Positions 1 to 9,046 of a stretch of 64,000 bases of DNA are shown here, piece after piece; position 1 is the first letter of the stretch; every line of letters starts with the position of its first letter. The position numbers and the translations under genes are program-made. The notes under the pieces were generated by a model. The model saw only the letters and a list, made by a program, of their open reading frames with translations, was not told the origin of the DNA and searched no databases. The stretch spans positions 1 to 64,000 of the forward strand of contig JARLJN010000127.1 of assembly GCA_031291255.1 (NCBI GenBank), read 5' to 3'. Source of the DNA: Gammaproteobacteria bacterium. Lineage in GTDB: Bacteria > Pseudomonadota > Gammaproteobacteria > DSM-16500.

Positions 1-64
1 CATGGTATTGATATACACGAACGCCTCCTTACGTTTGTCTAGTTTTTTAGTCGAAACCAAACAT

Positions 65-86
65 ACGCCAAGTTGAGGCGTTTTTC
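65..86 (+). terminator. Intrinsic terminator near window start
   Basis: The stem ACGCC/GGCGT (65-69 with 77-81) closes a 7-base loop and runs into a T tract. A short open frame enters from the left edge and stops with TAG at 40-42, so this may terminate a gene that lies mostly outside the window. From here to the next gene (about 300 bases) I see only a palindrome at 136-148 and a CCCAG/CTGGG hairpin near 180-210. Confidence 0.55.
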
Positions 87-135
87 ATTTTTTATTTATT
101 GATTTATAGAGTTTTTTTCTTAAGTTAGCAGCATT

Positions 136-148
136 GGTGTCAGACACC
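136..148. repeat. Dispersed palindromic motif GGTGTCAGACACC, copy 1
   Basis: A near-perfect 13-base palindrome. The same motif recurs at 3425-3437 and, in variant form, at 6234-6246, 16141-16153 and 16435-16447, always in gaps or at the end of a broken gene. Its origin is unknown; it could be an element end or a REP-like repeat. Confidence 0.6.
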
Positions 149-410
149 GACACTATGGCGGAAATTTTTTCGTCTTAAATGGCCCAGTGTTAGCGAAGCT
201 GGGACCGGCCGCCATTTCGGTAATCTGGCCAAGCTAAGCGTTTAAGTGCAATTTTTTAAGGAGACCATGCAAACACTGAGCTATTTAGTTTAGACAGTCA
301 CATTCATTTAATTTTTCAAAAAAAAATCAGATACAGTCCAGCTTTCATCATAATTTAAGGCGTGAATAAATAAAATCTGAATCAACATCAATGGATTGTT
401 TCGGCAAGTT

Positions 411-1289
411 CTAAGGGCTGCATGTCCCTAAGTAATCAAAAATCATTGGCACAAGATTTCGCTCAAATATAGGGTCTTTGAAAAAACTATAAATTGAAGA
501 ATTTAATTTTTGAGGGTTGCATTTATCATCAGGTAAGTCTTTTATATTTGATGCACCCATACAGAAAGCTTCATTGATAGCTTTTTTATTTTTAATTGTA
601 AAAATCCAATGTTTTAATACAGGTATTGCTGCGTGTCTAATTAAATAGTTTTTTACATGCTCCTCAGGACCATTCATAACCGAACCAGCATAGCGGTCTA
701 CAAAAGTAATAATTTTATTCTTGAAATCGCTTATATCATTAGTCTCACCGTTCATTTTTGCTATCTCTTTACTTGCTTCCTTATGCAATTCTTTGCGAAT
801 TTCATTTATCAATAAGATGAGAATCTTATCATGACTAGATGAGCGGTTGGATTCAAGAGCGATAGTAAATGCAGTATCTAGTTGCCCTCCCATTAAACCT
901 CTAAATAAAATTTGCTCAGGGCCTAGGGTAATATCAGCACCTTGAGATAAAAGATATTCAACAACTACCACGTCATTTTTTTGACATGCTGATGTTAGTA
1001 ATGTGTGTCCTTCAAGCAGGAAGCTTCCACGAGGAATGGGTAAAGGTTTATTTATCTCATTTGGATTTGAACTTTTAGTAATTACGTCGAGTAATTCATA
1101 AAAACGCGTTCGTACAATCTGATCATCTGTTTGTGCTTTTGATTTTGGTAAGACATGTTTTTTTAAATTATTTTTTTTTGATGCGTTACCTCGAGGCACT
1201 GGCTTTACGGCTAATTGTGTAAATAGATAGTAAATGCTAACAATGCCCGCGCCTATTCCTGCTGTTAATTTTAATAGCCGTCCAATCAT
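411..1289 (-). CDS. Membrane-anchored ankyrin-repeat protein
   Basis: A protein of about 292 residues. The first 30 residues form one hydrophobic segment, followed by a basic stretch. One clear ankyrin repeat lies around residues 90-125 (signature HTLLTSACQKND, then VEYLLSQGAD). The rest is helical with no family I recognise. A GTG nine bases upstream is also open, but the ATG at 1289 has AGGTG six bases before it, so I chose the ATG. Ankyrin repeats mediate protein binding and are frequent in Legionellales effectors. Function is unknown; an effector or membrane scaffold role is inference only. It points the same way as the J-domain gene upstream, with a 150-base gap. Confidence 0.75.
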   Translation of the reverse strand: MIGRLLKLTAGIGAGIVSIYYLFTQLAVKPVPRGNASKKNNLKKHVLPKSKAQTDDQIVRTRFYELLDVITKSSNPNEINKPLPIPRGSFLLEGHTLLTSACQKNDVVVVEYLLSQGADITLGPEQILFRGLMGGQLDTAFTIALESNRSSSHDKILILLINEIRKELHKEASKEIAKMNGETNDISDFKNKIITFVDRYAGSVMNGPEEHVKNYLIRHAAIPVLKHWIFTIKNKKAINEAFCMGASNIKDLPDDKCNPQKLNSSIYSFFKDPIFERNLVPMIFDYLGTCSP

Positions 1290-1441
1290 ATTACACACCT
1301 AATTAGGCCCTAAGGTACGGGACGTGCCTTTTGCCGCCACTTTTAATCAGTAAGATTTACTATAAGTAATTTAAATTATTTCCACTATATTTAGTATGAC
1401 AATAAGATGAGAAGAGTAATCGTTAATCCCATCGAAAAACG

Positions 1442-2329
1442 TTATCTCATCTCTAAATTTGCTTGCTTTTCTAATAAAGAATCAAAAGTTTTTTCCATTA
1501 AATTGGTGTAAACACTTATCCGACCTTGATGAACAAAGCAAGCTTTAGTATTACTTAGCTCTATATTTGGGTGATTAAGAAGTGTTTGAATACTTAAAGC
1601 TAAATGATTCATTACTCCAAATGGCATAAAAAATGCCTTAAAGATTTCATCCGAATTTAGTAAATTCTTTTCTTTAATTTTTTTAGCAAAAATTCCAAAA
1701 TGCTCTGCATAATGTATTGTAAATGTAATATAAGCTAAGTTCATTTCACTATGACTCGTTTTACTATTCATAGCTTGTAAAAATGTATCAGAAATTGATT
1801 TCAACTTTGTGATGTCTTCTCTAAAAAGATAGTCATTTGTAAAAAATCGGTCCCACCATGTGGGTGGCGTATAGCACTTTTGTAATAAGCTATAGACAAA
1901 TAATGTAGCCTCCGCAGCAGAAATCATGTGTTGCAATGCTAATCTTCGGTGCTGTCTTCTTTGTTCTAAGCTGGCGTTTGGAACATAAGATCTATTTACA
2001 AAGGAAGTTGTTTTTTTTGTTTCTTCATTTACGCTGCTATGAGCTAAATTAGCAGTGATATTATCGTATTGGTTTTTTTCATTACTATCTGACAAAAGCG
2101 AATAAGCAGAAACAATAATTTGAGTAGGCTCATTACCTTGATCTTTTATTTTATCGGTGTGAAAAGCTAACATTTTAGTATGAAACGCTTTTTTAATTTC
2201 AGCAGAACTTGCATGTGAGTCTAATCCTAAGACTAAGTATGGAGTAGCATGAATATTTATATTTAATAGTTTAAGAGTATCAGCATTCGCTTTGCTGATT
2301 ATTGAATTGAACTCGCTTATTTTTGACAT
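1442..2329 (-). CDS. J-domain protein with degenerate HPD motif
   Basis: 295 residues. A J-domain lies at about residues 28-90: a helix II-like segment (SSAEIKKAFHTKMLAFH), then the loop, then helix III (IIVSAYSLLSDSNEKNQYD). The loop reads HTD instead of the HPD that J-proteins use to stimulate DnaK ATPase, so classical co-chaperone activity is doubtful. Residues 125-295 are alpha-helical with no family I can name and no zinc fingers, so this is not DnaJ itself. Isolated J-domains on unrelated bodies occur among Legionella-type effectors. Whether this is an effector or a specialised co-chaperone is not shown by the sequence. Confidence 0.75.
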   Translation of the reverse strand: MSKISEFNSIISKANADTLKLLNINIHATPYLVLGLDSHASSAEIKKAFHTKMLAFHTDKIKDQGNEPTQIIVSAYSLLSDSNEKNQYDNITANLAHSSVNEETKKTTSFVNRSYVPNASLEQRRQHRRLALQHMISAAEATLFVYSLLQKCYTPPTWWDRFFTNDYLFREDITKLKSISDTFLQAMNSKTSHSEMNLAYITFTIHYAEHFGIFAKKIKEKNLLNSDEIFKAFFMPFGVMNHLALSIQTLLNHPNIELSNTKACFVHQGRISVYTNLMEKTFDSLLEKQANLEMR

Positions 2330-2365
2330 TGGTAATCCATTTTTAGATAAATTTTAATGGTAATT

Positions 2366-2422
2366 GAAGTGGTTAAAAATTCATAGTTAAATATCTTGCT
2401 CATATAGAATGAGTTACATTAC
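2366..2422. promoter_or_regulatory. res-like region upstream of serine recombinase 1
   Basis: A stretch of about 57 bases closely matches 13384-13442, which lies at the same place upstream of the second serine recombinase. Both contain GTTAAATATC followed by an inverted pair (CTCAT...ATGAG here; CTCG...CGAG in copy 2). Conservation of non-coding DNA just upstream of a resolvase gene is what a res/recombination site with the resolvase promoter looks like. Assignment is by position and similarity only. Confidence 0.5.
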
Positions 2423-2457
2423 TATCGTCCTCTGTTTTTGCTAAAGGGAATGTAAGA

Positions 2458-3036
2458 ATGTTAATCGGATATGCTCGAGTTTCTACTGCTGATCAATATC
2501 TGCGAATGCAAGAAGATGCCCTCAAGAGTATAGGATGTGAGGAAATCTATACAGACATTTCTAGCGGCGTTAAAACTGCTCGTCCCGGTCTTCACACGGC
2601 TTTATCCCATTTGCGTGAAGGCGATACGCTGGTCGTATGGAAGCTAGATAGATTAGGCCGATCTTTAGCGCACTTAATTCAGACAGTGAAAGAGTTAAGT
2701 GAGAAAGGTATCGGCTTTAAAAGCCTTCAAGAAGCAATTGACACAACTACCAGTGGGGGACAATTGATTTTCCATATTTTTGGTGCCTTAGCCGAGTTTG
2801 AAAGAGAACTCATAAAAGAAAGAACCCATGCGGGATTAAAAGCGGCCCGAGTACGTGGACGATTAGGCGGAAGACCGGTTCTATTGAATACTCGTCAAAT
2901 TAAAAAAATGATAGAGCATTATGATAAAGGTGACTTATCTATTAACGAAATTTGTAAATTATTTAATATCACCAAGCCCACCCTGTATCGATATTTGCGC
3001 AATAATAAACAGAAAATAAGCACGGTTGAAGCATAA
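2458..3036 (+). CDS. Serine recombinase (resolvase/invertase family)
   Basis: 192 residues, the full length of small serine recombinases such as Tn3 TnpR or Hin. The catalytic domain opens with YARVSTADQ, giving the nucleophile Ser9. The arginine-rich active-site segment KLDRLGRS is present, followed by the long E helix (FGALAEFERELIKERT) and a C-terminal helix-turn-helix (ISINEICKLFNITKPTLYRYL-like). The ATG follows AAAGGGAA. It sits directly before a Tn3-type transposase fragment and overlaps its start, as in a Tn3-family transposon. It appears intact. A second, truncated copy lies at 13477. Confidence 0.92.
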   Translation: MLIGYARVSTADQYLRMQEDALKSIGCEEIYTDISSGVKTARPGLHTALSHLREGDTLVVWKLDRLGRSLAHLIQTVKELSEKGIGFKSLQEAIDTTTSGGQLIFHIFGALAEFERELIKERTHAGLKAARVRGRLGGRPVLLNTRQIKKMIEHYDKGDLSINEICKLFNITKPTLYRYLRNNKQKISTVEA

Positions 3037-3433
3037 ATTGGAAATATATAATCTCGATGAAGATGAAATTCAACTCATAAAATCCAAGCATACAAATAAA
3101 AATAAATTAGCCTTTGCAATTCTATTAAAATACTTTCAACTAGAGGGACATTACCCAAAAGACAAAAAGGTCTTAGATCCAACTTTAATAAATTCATTAG
3201 TCGTTCAGCTAAATATTTCTCCCTGTTGCATTGAGAATTTTACATGGGAAGGTCGAAGCATTGAACAGTTTCGACACGAGATACGAAACTACCTGGGTTT
3301 CAAAGAAGCCACCTTAGGTGATGCCGAGTTATTAAAAGCATGGCTTATCCACAGTATATTGCCTGAGGCACCTACAATTAGACAATGCACTGAGTATGCA
3401 TATCATTATTTTAAAGCAGATGACGGTGTCTGA
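3026..3433 (+). pseudogene. Tn3-family transposase, N-terminal fragment (DUF4158-like)
   Basis: 135 residues that read as the amino-terminal DNA-binding domain (DUF4158) of Tn3-family TnpA: start near LEIYNLDEDEIQLIK, then FAILLKYFQLEGHYP and FRHEIRNYLGF. Full TnpA is about 950-1000 residues, so the catalytic domain is missing. The TTG start overlaps the end of the recombinase gene. The frame ends inside a GGTGTCTGACACC palindrome at 3425-3437, suggesting that the deletion or insertion junction is exactly there. It cannot be an active transposase. Confidence 0.75.
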
Positions 3434-3437
3434 CACC
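3425..3437. repeat. Dispersed palindromic motif, copy 2 (GGTGTCTGACACC)
   Basis: A perfect palindrome except for the central base. It contains the stop codon of the truncated Tn3-type transposase, so it marks the breakpoint of that gene. Confidence 0.6.
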
Positions 3438-3530
3438 AACTCTCCGGGATCAGCTAGTTGATTATATCGTTTACTGACTGAAATTTTGTTAGAATTGCAG
3501 TTAAGAGTAATCATGATAGGGGAGGTCTAC

Positions 3531-4364
3531 GTGATAAAACAGGGAATAGTAGGTCTAGTATTACTCATTACATTTCAATTTATCTTGATATTCAAAATAG
3601 AACCCTACGCGAATTATTATTTTCCTTTTATATGGTTTGGTTATATTTTTGTTGTTGACGCGATTGTTTATCAAAAAAATAATGATTCTTTGATTTGTAA
3701 TCATTTTGGCACATTTTGCATGATGTTAATTTTTTCAAGCATTTTTTGGTGGGTGTTTGAAGGGATAAATTATTTTGCAGTGAATGATTGGCATTACGTG
3801 GGCAGTTATACAGCTATTATTTGGATGAAGTTAATTTACAAAACAGCGGCATTTAGTACCGTTTTACCTGCTGTTTGGGTAACCTATGACTTAGTTAAAG
3901 CACTTCATTTATTTGATAAACTACATTTTAATGTAAAATATAAAATAAATAAAATAACGTTATGTTGTATTGTGGCAGCAGGTGTCATTAGCTTTATTTT
4001 AACAGCTTACATACCTACACTCGCTTTTCCTTTGGTTTGGATTTATTTCTTTCTTATTTTAGATCCTATTAATTATATGAATAAACAACCCTCCATTATT
4101 GAGAATTTAATTAATGGAAAATTAAATATACCTGTGTCTCTCATGCTCGCTGGGTTGATTTGCGGATTCTTTTGGGAGTTTTGGAATTATTGGGCTCCAG
4201 TCAAATGGGTTTATCATTTACCTCATCTTAATTTCATAAAAATTTTTGAAATGCCTATTTTAGGTTACTTTGGTTACTTATTTTTTGCTTGGGAATTATA
4301 CGCTATGTATCACTTCTGTATGTGGTTAGTTAAGGGGAAGGAGGTATCAAGCCATCTCAATTAA
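3531..4364 (+). CDS. Multi-pass membrane protein of unknown function
   Basis: About 277 residues with roughly eight hydrophobic segments and many Trp/Phe/Tyr residues (for example SSIFWWVFEGINYF and CGFFWEFWNYW). The FWWVFEG and FWEFWNYW motifs sit in equivalent places in the first and second halves, so the protein may be an internal duplication. I recognise no family. The GTG at 3531 has a strong GGGGAGGT seven bases upstream and is preferred over the ATG at 3513. It stands alone between the Tn3 remnant and the amidohydrolase gene. Confidence 0.65.
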   Translation: MIKQGIVGLVLLITFQFILIFKIEPYANYYFPFIWFGYIFVVDAIVYQKNNDSLICNHFGTFCMMLIFSSIFWWVFEGINYFAVNDWHYVGSYTAIIWMKLIYKTAAFSTVLPAVWVTYDLVKALHLFDKLHFNVKYKINKITLCCIVAAGVISFILTAYIPTLAFPLVWIYFFLILDPINYMNKQPSIIENLINGKLNIPVSLMLAGLICGFFWEFWNYWAPVKWVYHLPHLNFIKIFEMPILGYFGYLFFAWELYAMYHFCMWLVKGKEVSSHLN

Positions 4365-4452
4365 CCTTTTCAACAATATATAGCCGGATCTGTATATATT
4401 TGGTAGCTTTCTAAATGGTGACCCTCATTTCTTATTTATAAGGCGGTAACAA

Positions 4453-6168
4453 ATGAAATTTCTAAAAGGTTTCACACTTGTTTCGATATGCTTATTAAGT
4501 GCCTTCCAATCAGCTATTGCTACGCCCACATCTGGCGCAGATACCATTTTTTTTGGTGGCCCCATAGTTACTGTAAATGCCAATAATGATGAAGCTCAGG
4601 CTTTGGCAATTCAGAATGGGAAAATTGTTGCGGTTGGAACTAAAGCTGCTGTAATCAAAGATTGGAAAACCAGCTCGACAAAAGTCATTGATCTTAAAGG
4701 TCAAACCCTAATGCCAGGTTTTATAGAACCTCATGTTCACATCATTCTTACCTCTATGATGGAAGGGCTCTGGGTAAACCTGAGTAACTTTACCTTACCC
4801 TATGACACGATGGATACGATTAGCCAGAAATTAAAGGCTCAGCTTAAGAATGTACAGGCTGGCGGTTGGTTGACAGGTTTTGGGGTTGATCCTTCTCGTA
4901 CCACTCCTCTTATGGCTGAATTTACCGCAGATATTTTAGATAAAGTATCTACAGATGTTCCCATCTTTATCATTAACCAATCCGGTCATATTGGTTATGT
5001 GAATCACAAAGCACTTGATCTGGCTGGTATTACTGATAAGACGCCAAATCCACCCGGTGGCGGTATCTTTGTAAAGGATGCAAAGGGTAAACTTACAGGC
5101 AAGCTTGTTGAACCACCTTCTTATTTGCCTTTCATGGCTAAGATACCAGCACCAACTGAAGCGCAGCTTCTTGGGGCAGTTCAAAAGACTATGAAGGGTA
5201 TGGCAGCTACTGGCATTACAACAGCATCGGATATGAGCGTTGGCGCAAACTTGGGCGTTGAAAAAGAAGTGGCAATTTATAAAGCCGTTACAGCAAACAA
5301 GGCTGCGCCCGTTAGAGTTCGCGGATACCTCTTTGCTGAATCCATGCCTAAAGGATTTAAAGCTATTAAACCGAATGAGGGTGATGATCGTTTGCGTTTT
5401 ATAGGCGTTAAATTTATCTCTGATGGCTCGACACAGGGATTAACAGCGGCATTGAATAAACCATATGCTTATCCAAAGGGCACCACATTTCGTGGCAATT
5501 TAAATTACAAAGATGAAGATATATTTAAACAAGCTAAGATTTATTTTGATCAAGGTTGGCAAATATCAACACACTCGAATGGTGATCGCGCAATCGATCA
5601 AACTCTTAATAACTACGCAAAATTACTTGCAGGCAATCCACACCCTGAAAACCGTCGCTTGAGGATTGAGCATTTCACAATTAATAACCCTGAGCAGGTT
5701 AAAAAGGCAGTGAAATTGGGTGTGGTGCCAAGTTTTACCATTGGACACGTAGACTATTGGGGTGAGGTATTCCACGATCATATCGTAGGCGCTGAGCGAG
5801 CTGATCGTATTGATCCAGCTGCCGCATTTAAAAAAGAGGGTTCGCGTTTCACACTACACAGCGATTCTCCAGTTTCTCCTTATGGCCCCTTACGATATAT
5901 CACAGAGGAGGTTACAAGATTATGGCAAGCGCCCCCTAGAAAAGTTCTTGGTCCTAATGAGCGAGTGACGATTGACGATGCCATTCGTGGCGTGACAATT
6001 AATGCAGCCTACCAGCTGATGGCCGACGATAAGTTAGGTAGTCTTGAAGTGGGTAAGCAGGCTGACTTGGTAATCTTGGAAAAGAATCCTCGTAAGACTG
6101 CACCCGAACAAATTGCCAATATCAAAGTCAACGAAACTTGGATTGATGGCAAGCCGCAAGCTTGGTAA
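4453..6168 (+). CDS. Exported amidohydrolase, amidohydro_3 (YtcJ-like) family
   Basis: 571 residues. A Sec signal peptide (MKFLKGFTLVSICLLSAFQSAIA) directs it to the periplasm. The metal-binding HxH of the amidohydrolase fold is in GFIEPHVH near residue 95. Further family signatures are the SDGSTQG segment, HSNGDRAID, RIEHFTI and the late HSDSPV Asp. Length fits the family (540-600). Enzymes of this group hydrolyse amide or imide bonds; the substrate cannot be predicted. RBS AAGGCGG precedes the ATG, and a strong terminator follows. Its last 53 codons and downstream region are duplicated near 16.2 kb. Confidence 0.88.
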   Translation: MKFLKGFTLVSICLLSAFQSAIATPTSGADTIFFGGPIVTVNANNDEAQALAIQNGKIVAVGTKAAVIKDWKTSSTKVIDLKGQTLMPGFIEPHVHIILTSMMEGLWVNLSNFTLPYDTMDTISQKLKAQLKNVQAGGWLTGFGVDPSRTTPLMAEFTADILDKVSTDVPIFIINQSGHIGYVNHKALDLAGITDKTPNPPGGGIFVKDAKGKLTGKLVEPPSYLPFMAKIPAPTEAQLLGAVQKTMKGMAATGITTASDMSVGANLGVEKEVAIYKAVTANKAAPVRVRGYLFAESMPKGFKAIKPNEGDDRLRFIGVKFISDGSTQGLTAALNKPYAYPKGTTFRGNLNYKDEDIFKQAKIYFDQGWQISTHSNGDRAIDQTLNNYAKLLAGNPHPENRRLRIEHFTINNPEQVKKAVKLGVVPSFTIGHVDYWGEVFHDHIVGAERADRIDPAAAFKKEGSRFTLHSDSPVSPYGPLRYITEEVTRLWQAPPRKVLGPNERVTIDDAIRGVTINAAYQLMADDKLGSLEVGKQADLVILEKNPRKTAPEQIANIKVNETWIDGKPQAW

Positions 6169-6189
6169 CGAATTTAACTTGTTAGGTTT

Positions 6190-6278
6190 TAAGAAGACCC
6201 GCTACGGCGGGTTTTTCTTTCTGCATAGATGTCGGCGTCAGACACAGTTATTAATAACGCACACTGCAAGCCTGACCC
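6190..6278 (+). repeat. Post-gene block duplicated at 16097-16185
   Basis: These 89 bases (terminator, GTCAGACAC motif and following TTATTAATAACGCACACTGC) recur almost unchanged at 16097-16185. This is one half of a duplication; the other half is the gene's 3' end, repeated at 16194-16352. Confidence 0.75.
6197..6217 (+). terminator. Intrinsic terminator of the amidohydrolase gene
   Basis: Perfect stem ACCCGC/GCGGGT with loop TACG, followed by TTTTTCTTT, 29 bases after the stop codon. The same structure occurs twice more, at 16104 and 16393. The remaining gap to 6637 holds a repeat motif at 6234-6246 and a possible promoter near 6553-6587; nothing else is recognised. Confidence 0.9.
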
Positions 6279-6552
6279 TAAATTCTTCTCGCTCATCTAA
6301 AGAAAAAACGAACCGCTGGTCGTTTGATGTTCGCTATAAGCCGAGCTACGTGTTACCACACCCCATAGGAAGTAAATATGTATTTTAACAGTCACTTATC
6401 GGAAAAATAAAGAAACCAAGGAAGGTTCGCTGGAGTAATCCAGTCGTTCTACTCTACCCCCACATTCTCAACAAACATGAAAAAGTATCTAAAACGCATT
6501 TAATCATATAGATAAAGACTTTGAATGCAAAAACCAGTTTAAAATATCAAAT

Positions 6553-6587
6553 TTGTTCTTTTTTAATCCATGATGGTATAGTATAAT
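6553..6587 (+). promoter_or_regulatory. Possible sigma70 promoter for the U-box-like gene
   Basis: TTGTTC at 6553-6558 and TATAGT at 6577-6582 are separated by 18 bases; a perfect TATAAT overlaps at 6582-6587. It lies about 50 bases before the coding start at 6638. A similar GGTATAAT occurs before the effector-like gene at 44754. Confidence 0.4.
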
Positions 6588-6637
6588 TCAAGTCCATTAA
6601 AAGGGTCGTTTTAATGAACCAACTGATCAACTAAAGA

Positions 6638-7213
6638 ATGCGAGTAGCCATGTATAGCCGATGCCAGAGAATAAGCATATTTTTTTCAAAACTTCCTCAA
6701 AGTATTTGCGAAGCATTTTCTGGAAATCCGGAAGATTATGTAAGAAATATGGTTATAGATCTGGGTAACCCCAACCTTCGTCCTCGCAGAGAACCAAGAA
6801 ACCCAGTGGATGGTGAGATACTTTTTCGTTCCGGTCGAATACCCGCGAGATACTTTATCGTTAATCAGCGGTCATCTCTTCACTCGCCAGCTTTGGAAGC
6901 TTTTATAGATGCCAGAAGACGTGCAGAGATAAAAAATAATATTCTCTCCGACGAATATGATGCTAAGGAACATCAACTATCCTGCCCTATTTTATTAGAT
7001 TTCCCGTTAATTCCTGTAATGTTTAATGGCCGACTTTACGATTACGATTCGTTGATGCAATGGACCCAAGGAGAATTTATTACAGATCCATCCACGCGTG
7101 AGGAAATAAAGCTAGCTCCTCACGTAATACAGCCCCATTTCTCTGCGCAAGAACAAATGAATAAGCTAATAGTGGAAATGAATAATAAAAAACTTCAGGC
7201 GCCACAAATTTAA
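6638..7213 (+). CDS. U-box-like domain protein, effector-like
   Basis: 191 residues. Residues about 118-165 resemble a U-box: SCPILLDFPLIPVMFNGRLY, then a DSLMQWTQGEF helix, then DPSTREEI. That is the order of U-box elements (CPI..., hydrophobic core, Y-x-x-x-x-x-x-W, D-P-x-T). U-box proteins act as E3 ubiquitin ligases with host E2 enzymes, and bacteria without ubiquitin use them only as effectors (for example Legionella LubX). The match is divergent and a search would be needed to settle it. A second ATG lies four codons downstream. The next gene, an ankyrin protein, follows in the same direction. Confidence 0.6.
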   Translation: MRVAMYSRCQRISIFFSKLPQSICEAFSGNPEDYVRNMVIDLGNPNLRPRREPRNPVDGEILFRSGRIPARYFIVNQRSSLHSPALEAFIDARRRAEIKNNILSDEYDAKEHQLSCPILLDFPLIPVMFNGRLYDYDSLMQWTQGEFITDPSTREEIKLAPHVIQPHFSAQEQMNKLIVEMNNKKLQAPQI

Positions 7214-7297
7214 AAATTTATCACCGCAATAAATAAATTAGAGACAGAATCATCTACCATTTCAGGAAAATAACGTGCTAATTAAGGTGGTAACGTA

Positions 7298-7921
7298 TTG
7301 GGTTTTTTCAGTTTCACTCCTCTGATGTATGCAGCTTATAAGGGCGATTTAGAGTTAGTTAAAGAATTAGTTATCAGCCAAGCTGAACTTGATAAAAAAG
7401 ATCAATTTTTTGAATTTACTGCATTAATGTGGGCTGCTGAACAAGGAAAATATGAAGTTATTTCATATCTATTAATAAATGATGCTGATTTAAAACATAA
7501 ATCTGATAGCTCGGGAATGGATGCTTACGCGCTCAGTAAAAAAAAATCATGCTGCAGTATACAGGGATTTTGGCAACGAGTTCAAAAAATAACAGGGGCT
7601 GCGGATATTGACAAAGCACATAAAGTGATTAGTTCTTTTCAATTATTTAACGACCCTTTTAGTGATTATAACAGAAAGGTTAATAATTATATTAAGACAG
7701 GTGAATTACCAGCTAGGCTTACAAAACAACAACTTTTTGACAAATCTGAAACATTTAATGTAGAAGAAAGAAAATGGTTAACATCCATGACAAAAGATTA
7801 TCTTCCGCAATGTACTAGCTCTAACGCATACATTAATGCTGCCCAAGCTCATAGAGCTCAGGAATTTATTAATTATCTTTGTTTGGAAAATCTTTCTACA
7901 CATAGTTTTAAAAATAAATAA
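7298..7921 (+). CDS. Ankyrin-repeat protein
   Basis: 207 residues. Two adjacent ankyrin repeats cover residues about 5-75: FTPLMYAAYKGDLELVKEL and FTALMWAAEQGKYEVISYLL. The C-terminal 120 residues are helical and unassigned. It starts with TTG; the choice is supported by AAGGTGG seven bases upstream, while the first ATG nine codons in would cut into the first repeat. It follows the U-box-like gene by 84 bases and may be co-transcribed. A host protein-binding role is inferred from the ankyrin repeats and context. Confidence 0.78.
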   Translation: MGFFSFTPLMYAAYKGDLELVKELVISQAELDKKDQFFEFTALMWAAEQGKYEVISYLLINDADLKHKSDSSGMDAYALSKKKSCCSIQGFWQRVQKITGAADIDKAHKVISSFQLFNDPFSDYNRKVNNYIKTGELPARLTKQQLFDKSETFNVEERKWLTSMTKDYLPQCTSSNAYINAAQAHRAQEFINYLCLENLSTHSFKNK

Positions 7922-8024
7922 TAGCAAGTTAGCCAGGATAGAAATCCTTCCTATATTGGGGATTTTGAGAAGTCCCTCCAAAGTGTCTGGTCAAAACTTA
8001 ACATCTCGGCTGTCTTGAAATATT

Positions 8025-8459
8025 CTAATTCAAATGATTTCCGGATTTGATAGCCTCTTTCATAAAAGCAGTATGAAATACATTATCGCAACCAACGTTA
8101 ATGTACGCGTTATTGGTAATGAACGCATGAAAACATAATTTTTTTGCGCCATCCCAATGCTGCCAAGTTATATAGGCGGTGCCATCCTCATCAATTGAAT
8201 AAACACCGTTATCAGCTTGAGGTTGATTGACTGGTTTATGCGACATCTTACCAATGATATTGCCTTTTTCATCTAGGTACATTGAAAATGTATTTTCAAT
8301 CGTGCGGCCATTTAAATTGTCTGTTGCGATTGATATTGATGTTTTATTAACAAATGTCTTGATGAATTGATCCCTATTCAATGAGCTTAAAGTAGCGCTA
8401 AAACTTAGCGAGTTAATAGTAAGGAAGGTTAAAAATAAAATAACAACAGATTTTCTCAT
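8025..8459 (-). CDS. Small exported protein, unknown function
   Basis: 144 residues with a clear Sec signal peptide (MRKSVVILFLTFLTINSLSFSA). The mature part is about 120 residues, beta-rich, with two cysteines (around KLCFHAF and NVGCDNV) that could form one disulfide. The segment GTAYITWQHWDG is suggestive of small periplasmic or secreted beta-proteins, but I do not recognise a family. It is isolated: the ankyrin gene converges from the left and a protease-like remnant lies to the right. Confidence 0.65.
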   Translation of the reverse strand: MRKSVVILFLTFLTINSLSFSATLSSLNRDQFIKTFVNKTSISIATDNLNGRTIENTFSMYLDEKGNIIGKMSHKPVNQPQADNGVYSIDEDGTAYITWQHWDGAKKLCFHAFITNNAYINVGCDNVFHTAFMKEAIKSGNHLN

Positions 8460-8641
8460 GCATTATTCCTTCTTGTAAATAAAACATCTCTTAGAACAAA
8501 CCGTTATTGCACTTCAGCTACTCCACCTGACCCCATGCCGGGATTAGCTTCTAAAGCCTACATTAGCTTTTTCCGTTTATAAAGAAAATCGTATATAAAA
8601 ATACATACTTTACATCTTAATTTACGGAAATAAATAACTTC

Positions 8642-8869
8642 TTATTGCCCTGGCTTAACATAAATTTTATGGCTATCAAAATCAAAATATACCAAGTTTT
8701 CCGCATAAAAATTTGAACCGATCAAGCCATCAAATGGAGCCGATGGCGGTATATCTACAACACTAAACCATGTGCTAGGGAATAATTGATTATCAATTGT
8801 TTTTAATGAAATTGCTTCAACCCTCACACATTTATAGGGAGTATCTTTAGGACATGATGTTTGTTTCAA
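8642..8869 (-). pseudogene. Retropepsin-like aspartyl protease, C-terminal fragment
   Basis: 75 residues ending in PFDGLIGSNFYAENL then VYFDFDSHKIYV. This is the second half of a single-domain aspartyl (retropepsin-like) protease: a hydrophobic DG-hGxxF turn followed by an hDhxxxxI strand. The N-terminal half with the catalytic D-T/S-G is not visible. The frame stays open upstream to about 9000 without an ATG, then meets a stop at the 33-base dispersed repeat (8999-9031), and the intervening DNA is more GC-rich. Probably a remnant. Confidence 0.45.
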
Positions 8870-8998
8870 ATTTTTGGCAATTGACCGATTTATTCCCGAA
8901 GGGGTACTAGGGATTTCCCCTCCAAAAAGGACAAAATTCGCTGTAGCCCTTGATACAACGGGCCTCCCAGAGGGATATACACCCCGTGTGTGAGTAGA

Positions 8999-9031
8999 CC
9001 CATTGTGAAACTACGTCCGACTAGCCGCCAA
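8999..9031 (+). repeat. 33-base dispersed repeat, copy 1
   Basis: The core TGTGAAACTACGTCCGA followed by GCCGCCAA is shared with 15998-16030 in the same orientation, 29 of 33 bases identical by eye. The two copies bracket about 7 kb of DNA that includes the IS110-family element. Confidence 0.7.
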
Positions 9032-9046
9032 AGATGCATTTTTTAA

